Assembly (NCBI GenBank): GCA_963848115.1
Contig: CAWKCP010000010.1
Coordinates: 124,001 to 188,000 of the forward strand
DNA: 64,000 nucleotides
DNA from: JAWKOK01 sp963848115
GTDB taxonomy: Bacteria; Chloroflexota; Anaerolineae; Caldilineales; Caldilineaceae
Reading direction: 5' to 3'
Shown: positions 19,048 through 28,112 of the stretch, piece by piece
Layout: each line of letters starts with the position of its first letter
Position numbering within the stretch: position 1 is the first letter of the stretch
Program-made: the position numbers and the translations under genes
The notes under the pieces: model-generated
What the model was told of the DNA's origin: nothing
Databases searched by the model: none
What the model saw: the letters and a program-made list of their open reading frames with translations, nothing else

Positions 19048-20034
19048 ATGGCCAGAAATAGTCTCGTCGGTCGAAAACAGCATCATGATCAGGCCCAGCG
19101 CCGCTTTCTCATGTGGACCGTCATCCCGTTGGTCCTCTACATGTCATTTTGGACGCTCTTTCCACTGCTGTGGGGATTCACCCTGGCCTTCTTCGACTAC
19201 AGTTCCCGTCGGGCCGGCGGGCCGATCTTGGGATTGGGCGGCGACAATCCCTTCGTCGGCCTGCAGAATTTTGCGGCCATGTTGGACTTCTCAGACGACG
19301 CTCCGCTGATTGTCCGCCAGTTCCACAACAGCTTGAAGACCACGCTGCTCTTCGCCTTTCTGGTCGTTCCGCTCAACTTGGCCATTACGTTGCCGTTGGC
19401 AGTGTTGATCGAAAGCGTCTATGCGCGTCTGAAATCACTCTTCCGGACAGTCTTTTTTCTGCCCGTGCTCGCCCCGGCGGTTGGCGTTGCTATCATGTGG
19501 GGCTATGTCTTCCACCCGCAGCGCGGCCTGGTGAACGGCATTCTAACCGGTATCTTCGGCCGGCTGATCGCCATCAACTGGACGGGCGACCAGAGTCTGG
19601 TCATTGCCGGCGTCCCCGTTGCGCTGATTGCCGTCATCATCGCCTATCTCTGGCAGGATCTGGGCTACAACCTGGTAATCTTCATCGCCGGGCTGCAAGG
19701 CATCCCCGAGAGCATCAAAGAGGCGGCGCGCATCGACGGCGTCAACGGTTGGCAGATGTTCCGCTACATCACCCTGCCGCTGCTGCGCCCGACCGTTCTC
19801 TTGGCCGCCATCCTCACCATGATCTCGGCCTTCCAGGTCTTCGATATCATCCAGGTGATGACCGACGGCGGGCCCAACGGGCAGACGCGCGTGCTCGTGA
19901 TTGACATCTATGACAACGCCTTCCGTTTCCAACAGATGGGCTGGGCATCGGCTGTAGCGCTGGTGCTTTTTGTGCTCGTGCTGGTCATTTCGCTGGTGCA
20001 GAGTCGCATGCTTGAGTCCGAGTGGGAGTACTAG
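19048..20034 (+). CDS. Sugar ABC transporter permease (MalF/UgpA-type)
   Basis: About 328 residues from ATG 19048 (MARNSLVGRKQHHDQAQRR); an upstream ATG near 19012 is also possible and neither has a strong ribosome site. Six membrane spans start at FLMWTVIPLVLYMSFWTLF. The cytoplasmic EAA loop is IPESIKEAARIDGVNGW, which docks with the ATPase. The MalF-like order (first permease after the binding protein) and the next gene's MalG-like sequence give a heterodimeric inner-membrane pore. The stop at 20034 is two bases from the next start, so the genes are translationally linked. Confidence 0.88.
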   Translation: MARNSLVGRKQHHDQAQRRFLMWTVIPLVLYMSFWTLFPLLWGFTLAFFDYSSRRAGGPILGLGGDNPFVGLQNFAAMLDFSDDAPLIVRQFHNSLKTTLLFAFLVVPLNLAITLPLAVLIESVYARLKSLFRTVFFLPVLAPAVGVAIMWGYVFHPQRGLVNGILTGIFGRLIAINWTGDQSLVIAGVPVALIAVIIAYLWQDLGYNLVIFIAGLQGIPESIKEAARIDGVNGWQMFRYITLPLLRPTVLLAAILTMISAFQVFDIIQVMTDGGPNGQTRVLVIDIYDNAFRFQQMGWASAVALVLFVLVLVISLVQSRMLESEWEY

Positions 20035-20036
20035 GC

Positions 20037-20894
20037 ATGAGCGTGCGGCAAACGGTGACACCGAGTTTCAGCAGCCAGCGCATGCAGCGTTTGGGCTCAT
20101 TCATGCTACTGATCTTGTTGGGGTTGATTGCGTTGCTGCCGTTCGTGTGGATGATCTTTGGATCGTTCAAGACGGGGCGGGAACTGCGTCAGATGCCGCC
20201 GACCTTTTTCCCGGAAACCTTTACCTTCGACAACTATCTCAAGATTTTTCAAGACGAAGATCTGCCGCTGACGCTCTACTATCGCAACTCGGCCACCATC
20301 GCCATCGCCAATGTGATCCAGGTGCTTTTTACCAGTTCGCTCTTTGGCTACATCTTTGCCAAGTACCGGTTTCGGGGCAAGAACATCATCTTCTGGTTCA
20401 TCCTGGCCACCATGATGATTCCGGCCCAGGTGACGATGATTCCCGGCTACCTGATCCTGGCCAAGCTGGGGTTGCTCAACAAGCTGCTGGCGCTGATCAT
20501 TCCGGCCTCCATCGACGCCTTCGGCATCTTTCTCTTTCGCCAGTTCGCCAAGTCGATCCCCGATGATCTGATCGATGCCGCCAGAGTCGACGGCGCGTCC
20601 GAGTTTCGTATCGATCGGTCCATCGTGCTACCCCAATTGGGGCCGGCGCTGGCGACCTTCGGCATGTTGACCTTCATGTTCAACTGGAACGCCTACCTCT
20701 GGCCTCTGATCGTCCTGACTGAGAACCGGGTACGCACGCTGCCCATCATCCTGACCTGGTATTCCAATCAGCATTCGAACCAGATCCACCTGACTATGGC
20801 CGCTTCCGTGCTGGTGATTCTGCCCGTCCTCTTCGTCTTCATCCTGGTCCAGCGTTGGATCGTGCGCGGCATCACGTTGACCGGCGTGAAGTAG
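20037..20894 (+). CDS. Sugar ABC transporter permease (MalG/UgpE-type)
   Basis: 285 residues from ATG 20037. Six membrane spans begin with GSFMLLILLGLIALLPFVWM and the typical MIFGSFKTGREL after the first. The EAA loop is IPDDLIDAARVDGASEF. This carries Asp for the first Glu of EAA, a common MalG-group variant. The C-terminus FILVQRWIVRGITLTGVK is characteristic of the family. It completes the CUT1 pore with the preceding gene. Transcription probably ends at the hairpin 20905-20969. Confidence 0.9.
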   Translation: MSVRQTVTPSFSSQRMQRLGSFMLLILLGLIALLPFVWMIFGSFKTGRELRQMPPTFFPETFTFDNYLKIFQDEDLPLTLYYRNSATIAIANVIQVLFTSSLFGYIFAKYRFRGKNIIFWFILATMMIPAQVTMIPGYLILAKLGLLNKLLALIIPASIDAFGIFLFRQFAKSIPDDLIDAARVDGASEFRIDRSIVLPQLGPALATFGMLTFMFNWNAYLWPLIVLTENRVRTLPIILTWYSNQHSNQIHLTMAASVLVILPVLFVFILVQRWIVRGITLTGVK

Positions 20895-20904
20895 AACTCA
20901 AAAA

Positions 20905-20969
20905 GCGGGTCGTCCATATGAGTAGCCGCGCTTGTGGCATAAATCCGGCTACCCATATGGACGACCCGC
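20905..20969. terminator. Hairpin between convergent permease and DUF5107 genes
   Basis: Arms 20905-20928 and 20946-20969 pair over 24 bp with one mismatch (core GCGGGTCGTCCATATG), loop 17 bp. It begins 11 bp after the permease stop and lies before the end of the minus-strand DUF5107 gene, suiting termination from both sides. T tracts are short. Confidence 0.6.
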
Positions 20970-21001
20970 GTCCCATCTCGCTCTCTCTCGTTTCTGAACA
21001 G

Positions 21002-24000
21002 TTACGAGTCCCCGCACCCTCGGCGATGCAGCGTTGCGCCAAGGTGGGCCGGTTCGAGCGCCAGGACAGCGTCGAACGCTTTGGCGGCCTCTGCAAAATC
21101 ACCCAAGCCCAGATGGCCGAGCGCCGTCATATAATGACAGTGGATACGATTTCGCTGCGTCAGATCGCCGTCAAAGACCACGAAGTCCGGCAGAGAGACG
21201 GCGAAGTAATCCATCTTGACGTCGTCATCCATGTGCTCTTCCCCATAGGCGATCAGACGCCGGCAGATCTCAACTGCGCCGGCCTCATCGCCGAGCGCAG
21301 TCTTGGCCTTCGCCTGGTAGAAGATCATCTCCGGCGGTTGGTCATTGTAATAGAGCGCAGCTGTCGGCTCGGATGTGCCGGCCGAGGCTTCAACGAAAAA
21401 CCTACGCGCTGTCTCGTCGTCACCCAGATCTTCGTAGGCCGCCCCCAGCCAATAGAGGAGGTGGTTCTCCTGTGCAGTCGGCAGCTTCCCCTCGCCGAGA
21501 TTGTCCGGGTAGTGCCGGGCATGTTCCAGCAGGTCAATCGCCGCTCCGGGTTCGCTGTAGAGCAACTGTTCTTGAGCCATTTCGAGATGTGCGATCACAT
21601 ACTGTTCCGAAACCTTGCCCTCGCCTCCTTCCCACGGATGGAAGGTGTGGTCCAGCAGTTGGTCCAACGCCTCAGAATGCCGGCCATGAAGATTGAGCAA
21701 AGTGGCGTACTCAACAATCAGGTCGTCGCGTTGGCGCACCAGGTCCAGCCGGGCGGACAGATCTGCCAGGCGTTGCTCGGGCGACTCATGCAATCGTTTC
21801 TTCAATTGATCGAGTTCGAAGAAGATTCGCCGCGTCATCTGGAGCGAGCAGCAAGGCACGCTCGTACGCGGCAAGGGCCTTGTCAACATCGCCACGCTGT
21901 TTCATATAGGCCAGGCCCAAATTGCGGAAGACGACGGGATAGTCGGGATCGAGTTCGGCGGCGGATTCCCAACAGGCGATGGCTTCGGCAGAGCGGCGGC
22001 GGGCATACCAGAAGTTGCCCAGGTAGTAGGGAGCGCGGGCGTCCCCCGGCCGGGCCGCGATGGCCGCTGCCAGCGCAGGCACACACTCGATCCGATCGGG
22101 GAAGCAGTAGTCAGGCGACGCCAGGGCCGCTTGATCGAAGGCGATGTCGACGGAGCCTTGATCTCCGACTTGAAGCAGAATCCAGCCCCGGTAGTAACCG
22201 ACCATGGGATCGCTCTGCGGCGCTTCGTTCAGCACCGCCACCGCCTCGTCAAAAAGACCGGCGTGGGCATAGTCGAGCGCCAGTTCGATAAAGGCATGGA
22301 CGTTGTCTCGCATCAACGTGCGATAAACGGTATCTGCGTCGAGCAGGTAACGCTCGTAGATCAGACCGACGTTCATGCCGTCCAACTCCAGGCTTTGGGC
22401 AATGTGCTCAAGCGCTTCTTCGCTGTGGCCAAGCCGACGCAGCAGCGCCGCTCTGAGATGTCGTGCGCCGTGATGTCGCCAGTTGCGGCCCATGGCATCA
22501 CCGGTCAGGCTCAATGCTGTGGCCAGGTCCCCTCGCTTGGCCGCCAGACGCGCCAGTTCGAAATAGGCGGCGTCCTGCCAGGCGGCGTTCCAAGCAGCTT
22601 TGAAAAAGGCGTCATATGCCTCGCTGTCTCGACCTTGAAAACGCAGCGACTGACCAAGGTTATAGTATGCCTCGCCGTCATACGGATTGGGATTGCGTTC
22701 AGTCAAGCGTTGCACCGCCGTGCGGAAGTAGGCTTCGGCTTCGGCAAACTTGCCGCGCCGGAGCAGGAGCAAGCCCATGGCATTGTTGCAGCGGCTGTCG
22801 CCGGGATCGCGGCGCAGCGCTTCCAGGTAGTAGGGCTCCGGCCCGTAGGTGGCGTGGCGGTACTGCTCCAGGTGCAGCCCGGTCAGGAAGAGCGATTCGA
22901 TTGACTCGATCTCTGCCGGGGGTTTGGCCGGCTCAGCCGGTGTAGGCGGATCGGGCTGTTCCTGGGGAGGCGGTTGGCAGGAGATCAGCTCTCGGCCGCC
23001 CTCAAACAGACGGACAGCAAGTTGCTGGGGCCGGATATCTTGCGGCAGGTCGATCACGGTTTGCCATGTTTGAGCAGCGTCAACAGTCTGCTCGCCCATG
23101 TAGAAGGTCTCATCGCCACCTGACACCTCAATGCGCAGCTCAATCAACCGCGTGCAGTAGATGCCCAGCGACGCCTTGTCACCATTGACAGTCAGATTGA
23201 GCGCCACGTCTTGATTGGCGCTGGTCGGCGGACCAATCTGCTTATACGGCATGAAAACCTGGGTGAAGCGCTTCTCCTCACCCGGTTGCAGCCAGGAGAA
23301 GTCGGGCTGATTGTCCGTGAAGGCGCCACACATCAATTCGATGTAGGGGCCGTCCTCATCAGTCAGTTGCCGATCCCAGACGCGCCCGAAGTCGCCGTGG
23401 CCCCAGGTCCACTGCTTCTTGCCGGGTACCAAATGATGATTGGCCACGTGCAACATGCCCGCCTGCACACCATGGTCATAGCAGCCCAAGAAGTCATAGT
23501 CGGAATGATAGGCCATGTACGAGGTCGGCACCGGGATGTTACTGTAGCGAGAGATGTCGGTACCCGGCGCATAGTCGACCTTATAATATTCACCGGTGGC
23601 GATGGGAAAGGTCGAAACGTCACGCTTTCCGTGGTCCATGACGGCGTAGACGTCAGGCGGGAAGACGGATTGGTAGTCGTCGTTGACATGGACGGCCGGA
23701 TTGGCCCACCAGAGAAAGGTTTGGGGAAAAGAGGTTGGGTTGTAGAGGCGTACATCAAGCTCAAGATAGGCCCGCTCCGGATAGAGCCGGAAACCGACCA
23801 TGCCCTTGGTGCGAAACATGCGCTCGACCTCGCCCAGCCAAGCCGTCTTGCTGCCGTCGGCATGCTCCTCAATGGTGTAGTCGACCGGTTCGAAGGTGCT
23901 GGGACGGTGATGCTGGGGCCAGTTGAACTCGATGCCGCCCGAGATCCAGGGGCCGGTCAGTCCGACCAGGGCCGGCTTGATGACCTGGTTGAAGTAGGTA

Positions 24001-24287
24001 AAATGATAGCCATTCGTCTTATCGAGCGTCTCGTAAACACGGCCACCTAGCTCGGGCAGTAGGATGACACGCAGGTACGCGTTCTCCAGGCGGATGGCCG
24101 TGTAGGTCCTGTCCGCTTTGGTATCTGAGACATGTTCGATGACGGGATGAGGATAGACGGCCCCGCTGCTACCCTGATAGACACGCTTCTCCAAGAACAT
24201 CGGACATTTTTGTGGCGCGCCCACCGCGTAGGTGGGAATGGTCATCGGTTCGATGGAGGCGATGACCGGTTCTGAAGTTGTACCCAT
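21002..24287 (-). CDS. DUF5107 and tetratricopeptide repeat protein, frameshifted
   Basis: About 1,090 residues from ATG 24287 (MGTTSEPVIASIEPM). The N-terminal half (to about 480) is the DUF5107 beta-sandwich typical of carbohydrate loci: LPELGGRVYETLDKTNGYHF, GGIEFNWPQHHRPS, WANPAVHVNDDY, GHGDFGRVWDRQ. The rest is TPR units such as AYYNLGQSLRFQGRDSEAYD. A frame change near 21835 splits the last 290 residues; removing one G from GACGCGGCGAATC joins PDDA to RIFFELDQLKKR. It is cytoplasmic because no signal is seen. The DUF's activity is unproven, though members cluster with glycoside hydrolases. The gene is divergent from the AraC regulator, a likely control pair. Confidence 0.8.
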
Positions 24288-24393
24288 TGAACCGTTCCCC
24301 GTATATGAAAAGACTAGATCCGGCACTTTCGACCATTCAAATGACCCCAACGGTACCACGCTGAAACGGCGTCTGCAATAGAGAAATCTATGA

Positions 24394-24399
24394 TATACT
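24394..24399 (+). promoter_or_regulatory. Possible -10 element for the AraC-type regulator
   Basis: TATACT lies 50 bp upstream of ATG 24450 inside an AT-rich stretch (about 24380-24420) that stands out from the GC-rich surroundings. A good -35 box is not seen. The 162-bp gap 24288-24449 must also carry the promoter of the divergent DUF5107 gene. Confidence 0.3.
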
Positions 24400-24449
24400 G
24401 TACTATATTACTATTTAGTGACATCATCCTCTCGACCGGACCTTCGAAA

Positions 24450-25355
24450 ATGCATCACGATTCTGCTTTTCCAATTCGACTGCGTGAAGGCTTTCTAGAC
24501 CAGATCCTCTTCGTCATTCCACGTCCCGTTTTGGAGCGCAGCGCCGGCCATCCACTGTTGCATTCCCTCATACTGACCGACGTCGGCTGGTACCCGCGGG
24601 CGCGCTATCACTATTGCCAACGTGACGACGGCGCCCCGGAGCACATTCTTCTTTTCTGCGTCGACGGCAACGGTTGGTACGACGTAGGGGCAGGAGAGCA
24701 GCATCTTGGCGCCGGCCAGGCGCTGGTCATTCCCGCTGAGCGACCGCACGTCTACGGAGCAAGCGAAATCGATCCCTGGTCGATCCACTGGGTGCACTTC
24801 ACCGGACTCGAAGGTGACTATTTCGCTCGCCTTGCCCCCGAGCAAACATGCCGGCTCGATGTCGACCCCGATTGCAGCAGCGCCGTCGAGAGACTCTTCA
24901 ACCGATGTACCGGCGCGTTGCGTGACGGCTTTGTGCAACAACGTCTGATCTTCAGCGCCAAAACGCTGCAACACCTGCTGGCCGAGCTCTATTTCAACAA
25001 CGCAGCCTTCTCGCCGACGACGCGCACCAGCCGATTCAGAAATCTGGAACCGACGCTTTCGTTTCTCTACGAGAATCTCAATCGTTCCATCTCATTGGCC
25101 GAGATGGCAGCCCATGCCGAACTCTCCGAGTCTCACTTTTCGCGCCTGTTCAAAGAGCAGACCGGCCACTCGCCCGTGGATTATTTCATTTTCCTAAAGA
25201 TGCAACATGCCTGCTCGATGTTGACGTTGACACGATCAACGGTCAATGAGATCAGCGCAGCCCTGGGATATGGCGACGCCTACTACTTCTCACGCCTATT
25301 CAAGAAGGTCATCGGCGTCTCACCGCGTGAATACCGCAGTACGCCCCAAGGGTGA
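24450..25355 (+). CDS. AraC-family transcriptional regulator
   Basis: 301 residues from ATG 24450 (MHHDSAFPIRLREG). The N-terminal cupin sensor (about 20-150) has HILLFCVDGNGWYDVGAG and LVIPAERPHVYGAS, as in RhaS/MsmR-type sugar sensors. The C-terminal double helix-turn-helix (about 205-298) has SISLAEMAAHAELSESHFSR and the signature ALGYGDAYYFSRLFKKVIG-SPREYR. Cupin AraC proteins bind a sugar and activate adjacent catabolic genes. Placement between DUF5107 and the alpha-galactosidase implies a galactoside-related effector, which is inference. Confidence 0.9.
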   Translation: MHHDSAFPIRLREGFLDQILFVIPRPVLERSAGHPLLHSLILTDVGWYPRARYHYCQRDDGAPEHILLFCVDGNGWYDVGAGEQHLGAGQALVIPAERPHVYGASEIDPWSIHWVHFTGLEGDYFARLAPEQTCRLDVDPDCSSAVERLFNRCTGALRDGFVQQRLIFSAKTLQHLLAELYFNNAAFSPTTRTSRFRNLEPTLSFLYENLNRSISLAEMAAHAELSESHFSRLFKEQTGHSPVDYFIFLKMQHACSMLTLTRSTVNEISAALGYGDAYYFSRLFKKVIGVSPREYRSTPQG

Positions 25356-25571
25356 CGGCATCTCTCATCCATCAGTCGAATCGTTAAATCGTCCATTCAA
25401 TCATTTTTTTGTCCATTGCCCACGACATCAGAGTATGGTTAAATAGAAGCGTTGTCGCTCGATCGAGAACAGCTTCCCAACAACACTAACACGCGCTGCT
25501 GATAACCTTGCAATAATATCTGCAAGCCCCCGTTCTATAGCGCCGAACACTTTCCAGGAGTAGATTGATCC

Positions 25572-27827
25572 ATGGAAAATATGCACATTCGCCACCTGGT
25601 TTCGGAGGACGGACGTGTACTTTGGATCCTGTTGACCGAACATACAGCCTACGCGTTTGGGCTGGATGAGCACGGCTATTTGCAGCATCGCTACTGGGGA
25701 AAACGACTGAGTCGGGATAGCGATTACGGGTGGCCGGCAGCCTACGGCACCTGGGCGTTCGAGCGAACTGAGGGCATCTCCCAGGAGGAGTTCCCGGCTT
25801 GGGGCGACGTCAACTACAGCGAGCCGTGCATCAAAGCAACCTTTGCCGACAATGCAGACAATGTCGATTGCGAATGTCGGCGTGCTGTGCGCAATGTCGG
25901 CGTGCGCAATGTCGGCGTGCGCAATGTCGTCCTTCGTTATGACTCATTCTCGATCACGACTTCATCCTCGATCACAACTGAAAAAGAAAACGAGAGAGAG
26001 CGTGCGACACTTACTGTCTCTCTCCGGGATACCCACTACCCGCTTGCCGTCCATCTCATATACCGTGTTATTCCCGAATGCGATCTGATCGAGCGGTCGG
26101 CAATCATCGAGAACAAGGGCGACGCGGCCATCGATCTGGAACAGATCCTATCGGCCGCATGGCATTTTCCGCAACACGACAGCTACCGCCTCACAACATT
26201 GGTCGGCAAATGGGGGGCGGAAACCCAAGTCCAAGAGATGCCCATCGGCCTGGGCAAGCAAGTTCTGGAAAGCCGCCGCGGCAACACGAGCCACCAGGCC
26301 AATCCCTGGTTTGCCATTGACGCCAACGGCAGCGCCGATGAGATTCAGGGTGAAGTCTGGCATGGCGCTCTCGCCTTCAGCGGAAACTGGAAGTTTGTGG
26401 TCGAACGCAACGACTACGGCCAGGTGATGCTGACCGGCGGCATCAACGACTTTGACTTCACCTGGCGACTGGAGGCAGGCGAATCGCTGACGCTGCCGAC
26501 CTTCATCGCCGGCTACTCTGAGTCGGGCTTCGGCCATGCCAGCCGACAAATGCATCGCTATCAACTCAGCGATGTCCTGCCGGCGACGTTTGCCCACAGG
26601 CTGCGTCCCGTCCTATACAACTCCTGGTACGTCACCCTCTTCGATGTCGAGACCGAACATCAGATGGAGACGGCGCGAATTGCGGCCGACCTGGGCGCGG
26701 AGCTCTTTGTGGTGGACGACGGCTGGTTTGCCGGGCGCAAGGATGACACAGCCGGCCTGGGCGATTGGTTCGTCGACCGGGACAAATTCCCCAATGGTCT
26801 CTCTGGTCTGGTTGACCAGGTCAACGAACTGGGCATGGATTTCGGCCTCTGGGTAGAGCCGGAGATGGTCAATCCCGACAGCGACCTCTACCGCGCCCAC
26901 CCCGATTGGGTCTATCACTTTCCCGATCGCTCACGCACAACGGTGCGCAACCAACTGGTGCTGAATTTCGCACGCCAGGATGTACGCGACACCATATTTG
27001 ATGCCCTGGACGCGATCCTGGAAGCCCACAACATCACGTTTATCAAGTGGGACATGAACCGTCACTTCAGTGAGCCGGGCTGGCCGGACGCGGCACCAGG
27101 CCACGAACGAGAATTCTGGGTTCGCCACGCGCTGGGTGTCTACGAGATCGTCGAGCGGTTGCGAGCACGCCATCCAAACGTGCTCTTCGAGTCCTGTTCC
27201 GGCGGCGGCGGGCGCGTCGATCTGGGCATTCTGCGCTGGATGGATCAAGTCTGGACCAGCGACAATACCGATCCGGCCGACTATCTGCTCATGGCTGAGG
27301 GCAACTCCATGGCCTATGCGCCCAAGACGCGCATGATGTGGGTCACAGACTCCGATTTCATGAACAATCGCCTGCCCAACCTGCAATTCCGTTTCCATGC
27401 AGCGATGACGGGCGCGTTGGGCATTGGGGCCAACTTGCTCGATTGGACTCACGAAGACCGGGCTGAAGCTCGCAAGCTGATCGCCGAATACAAAGAGATT
27501 CGCAATATCGTCCAGCACGGGCTGCTCTATCGCCTGCGCTCGCCGCGTCTTAGTGGACTGACCGCCGTTCAGTATGTCGCGCAAAATCTAGAGAAGGCTG
27601 GAGAGAAGAACCGTGAAGAGAGCGTCGTCTTCATTTTCCTGCACAGTTCGAACTTTGGTCCGGTCAACACAGTTGTGCGGCTGCAAGGTCTTGACGCTGA
27701 AGCGATCTATCAAGTTGACGACAATGCCGAGATGCTGAGCGGCGCCGCATTGATGCATCGTGGCATGCCCATCGACATACGCGGCGATTACGTCAGCCGC
27801 TTGATGCACATTCGAAGGGTACAATGA
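25572..27827 (+). CDS. GH36 alpha-galactosidase
   Basis: 751 residues, start ATG 25572 after AGGAG. It has an N-terminal beta-supersandwich, a (beta/alpha)8 barrel and a C-terminal sheet. The nucleophile is D494 in IKWDMNR and the acid/base is D564 in TSDNTDP. VVDDGWF, FGLWVEPEMV and ESCSGGGGRVD are further GH36 landmarks. The enzyme hydrolyses terminal alpha-1,6-galactose of melibiose, raffinose-type sugars or galactomannan. No signal peptide is seen, so it acts on imported oligosaccharides. It is followed by the Opp-type importer and preceded by the AraC regulator. Oddity: a 15-bp tandem repeat at 25887-25931 inserts repeated VRNVG-like residues into the N-terminal domain. Confidence 0.93.
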   Translation: MENMHIRHLVSEDGRVLWILLTEHTAYAFGLDEHGYLQHRYWGKRLSRDSDYGWPAAYGTWAFERTEGISQEEFPAWGDVNYSEPCIKATFADNADNVDCECRRAVRNVGVRNVGVRNVVLRYDSFSITTSSSITTEKENERERATLTVSLRDTHYPLAVHLIYRVIPECDLIERSAIIENKGDAAIDLEQILSAAWHFPQHDSYRLTTLVGKWGAETQVQEMPIGLGKQVLESRRGNTSHQANPWFAIDANGSADEIQGEVWHGALAFSGNWKFVVERNDYGQVMLTGGINDFDFTWRLEAGESLTLPTFIAGYSESGFGHASRQMHRYQLSDVLPATFAHRLRPVLYNSWYVTLFDVETEHQMETARIAADLGAELFVVDDGWFAGRKDDTAGLGDWFVDRDKFPNGLSGLVDQVNELGMDFGLWVEPEMVNPDSDLYRAHPDWVYHFPDRSRTTVRNQLVLNFARQDVRDTIFDALDAILEAHNITFIKWDMNRHFSEPGWPDAAPGHEREFWVRHALGVYEIVERLRARHPNVLFESCSGGGGRVDLGILRWMDQVWTSDNTDPADYLLMAEGNSMAYAPKTRMMWVTDSDFMNNRLPNLQFRFHAAMTGALGIGANLLDWTHEDRAEARKLIAEYKEIRNIVQHGLLYRLRSPRLSGLTAVQYVAQNLEKAGEKNREESVVFIFLHSSNFGPVNTVVRLQGLDAEAIYQVDDNAEMLSGAALMHRGMPIDIRGDYVSRLMHIRRVQ
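25887..25931 (+). repeat. In-frame 15-bp tandem repeat within the alpha-galactosidase
   Basis: Three head-to-tail copies of GTGCGCAATGTCGGC (25887-25901, 25902-25916, and 25917-25931 with one change, GTC for GGC). Each encodes VRNVG or VRNVV. A related GCGAATGTCGGC lies just upstream. Confidence 0.85.
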
Positions 27828-27839
27828 TCGTGTATCATC

Positions 27840-27990
27840 GCTGAGCCCACTGCAGAAGCTTTTTTCGCCACAGATTCACACGGATGGGAAAAGGATGAGA
27901 CACAGATAGTGCTGGAATGACGCTTGACATCTGTAAAACATCTGTGAAAATCAAGTCCTGATCTGTGGCTATCTGTGGCTAATTCTCGTT
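27840..27990. repeat. CACAGATG-type dispersed repeats upstream of the Opp operon
   Basis: CACTGCAGAAGC, CCACAGATTCACACGGATG, ACACAGATAG, ACATCTGTAAAACATCTGTG and two ATCTGTGGCTA copies. The block belongs to the same family as the 3.4-4.0 kb region and 33.5 kb. The gap 27828-28112 holds no gene; the last 60 bp should carry the operon promoter. Confidence 0.65.
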
Positions 27991-28112
27991 TTGCGGCAGA
28001 CGCATTGATGTAATAGAAACAACGAAGGAGGTGAAAGAAGCCCAAACGAAACGAAAGCTATCAAAGCGTTTGAGATTACCTGGCAAGTCAATGTAGACCT
28101 GGAGGAGAACAG

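Noticed and set aside
20855..22291. Long plus-strand open frame of 478 codons
   Set aside because: Antisense to the DUF5107/TPR gene, which has clear motifs; the frame lacks motifs and reflects GC-rich codon bias.
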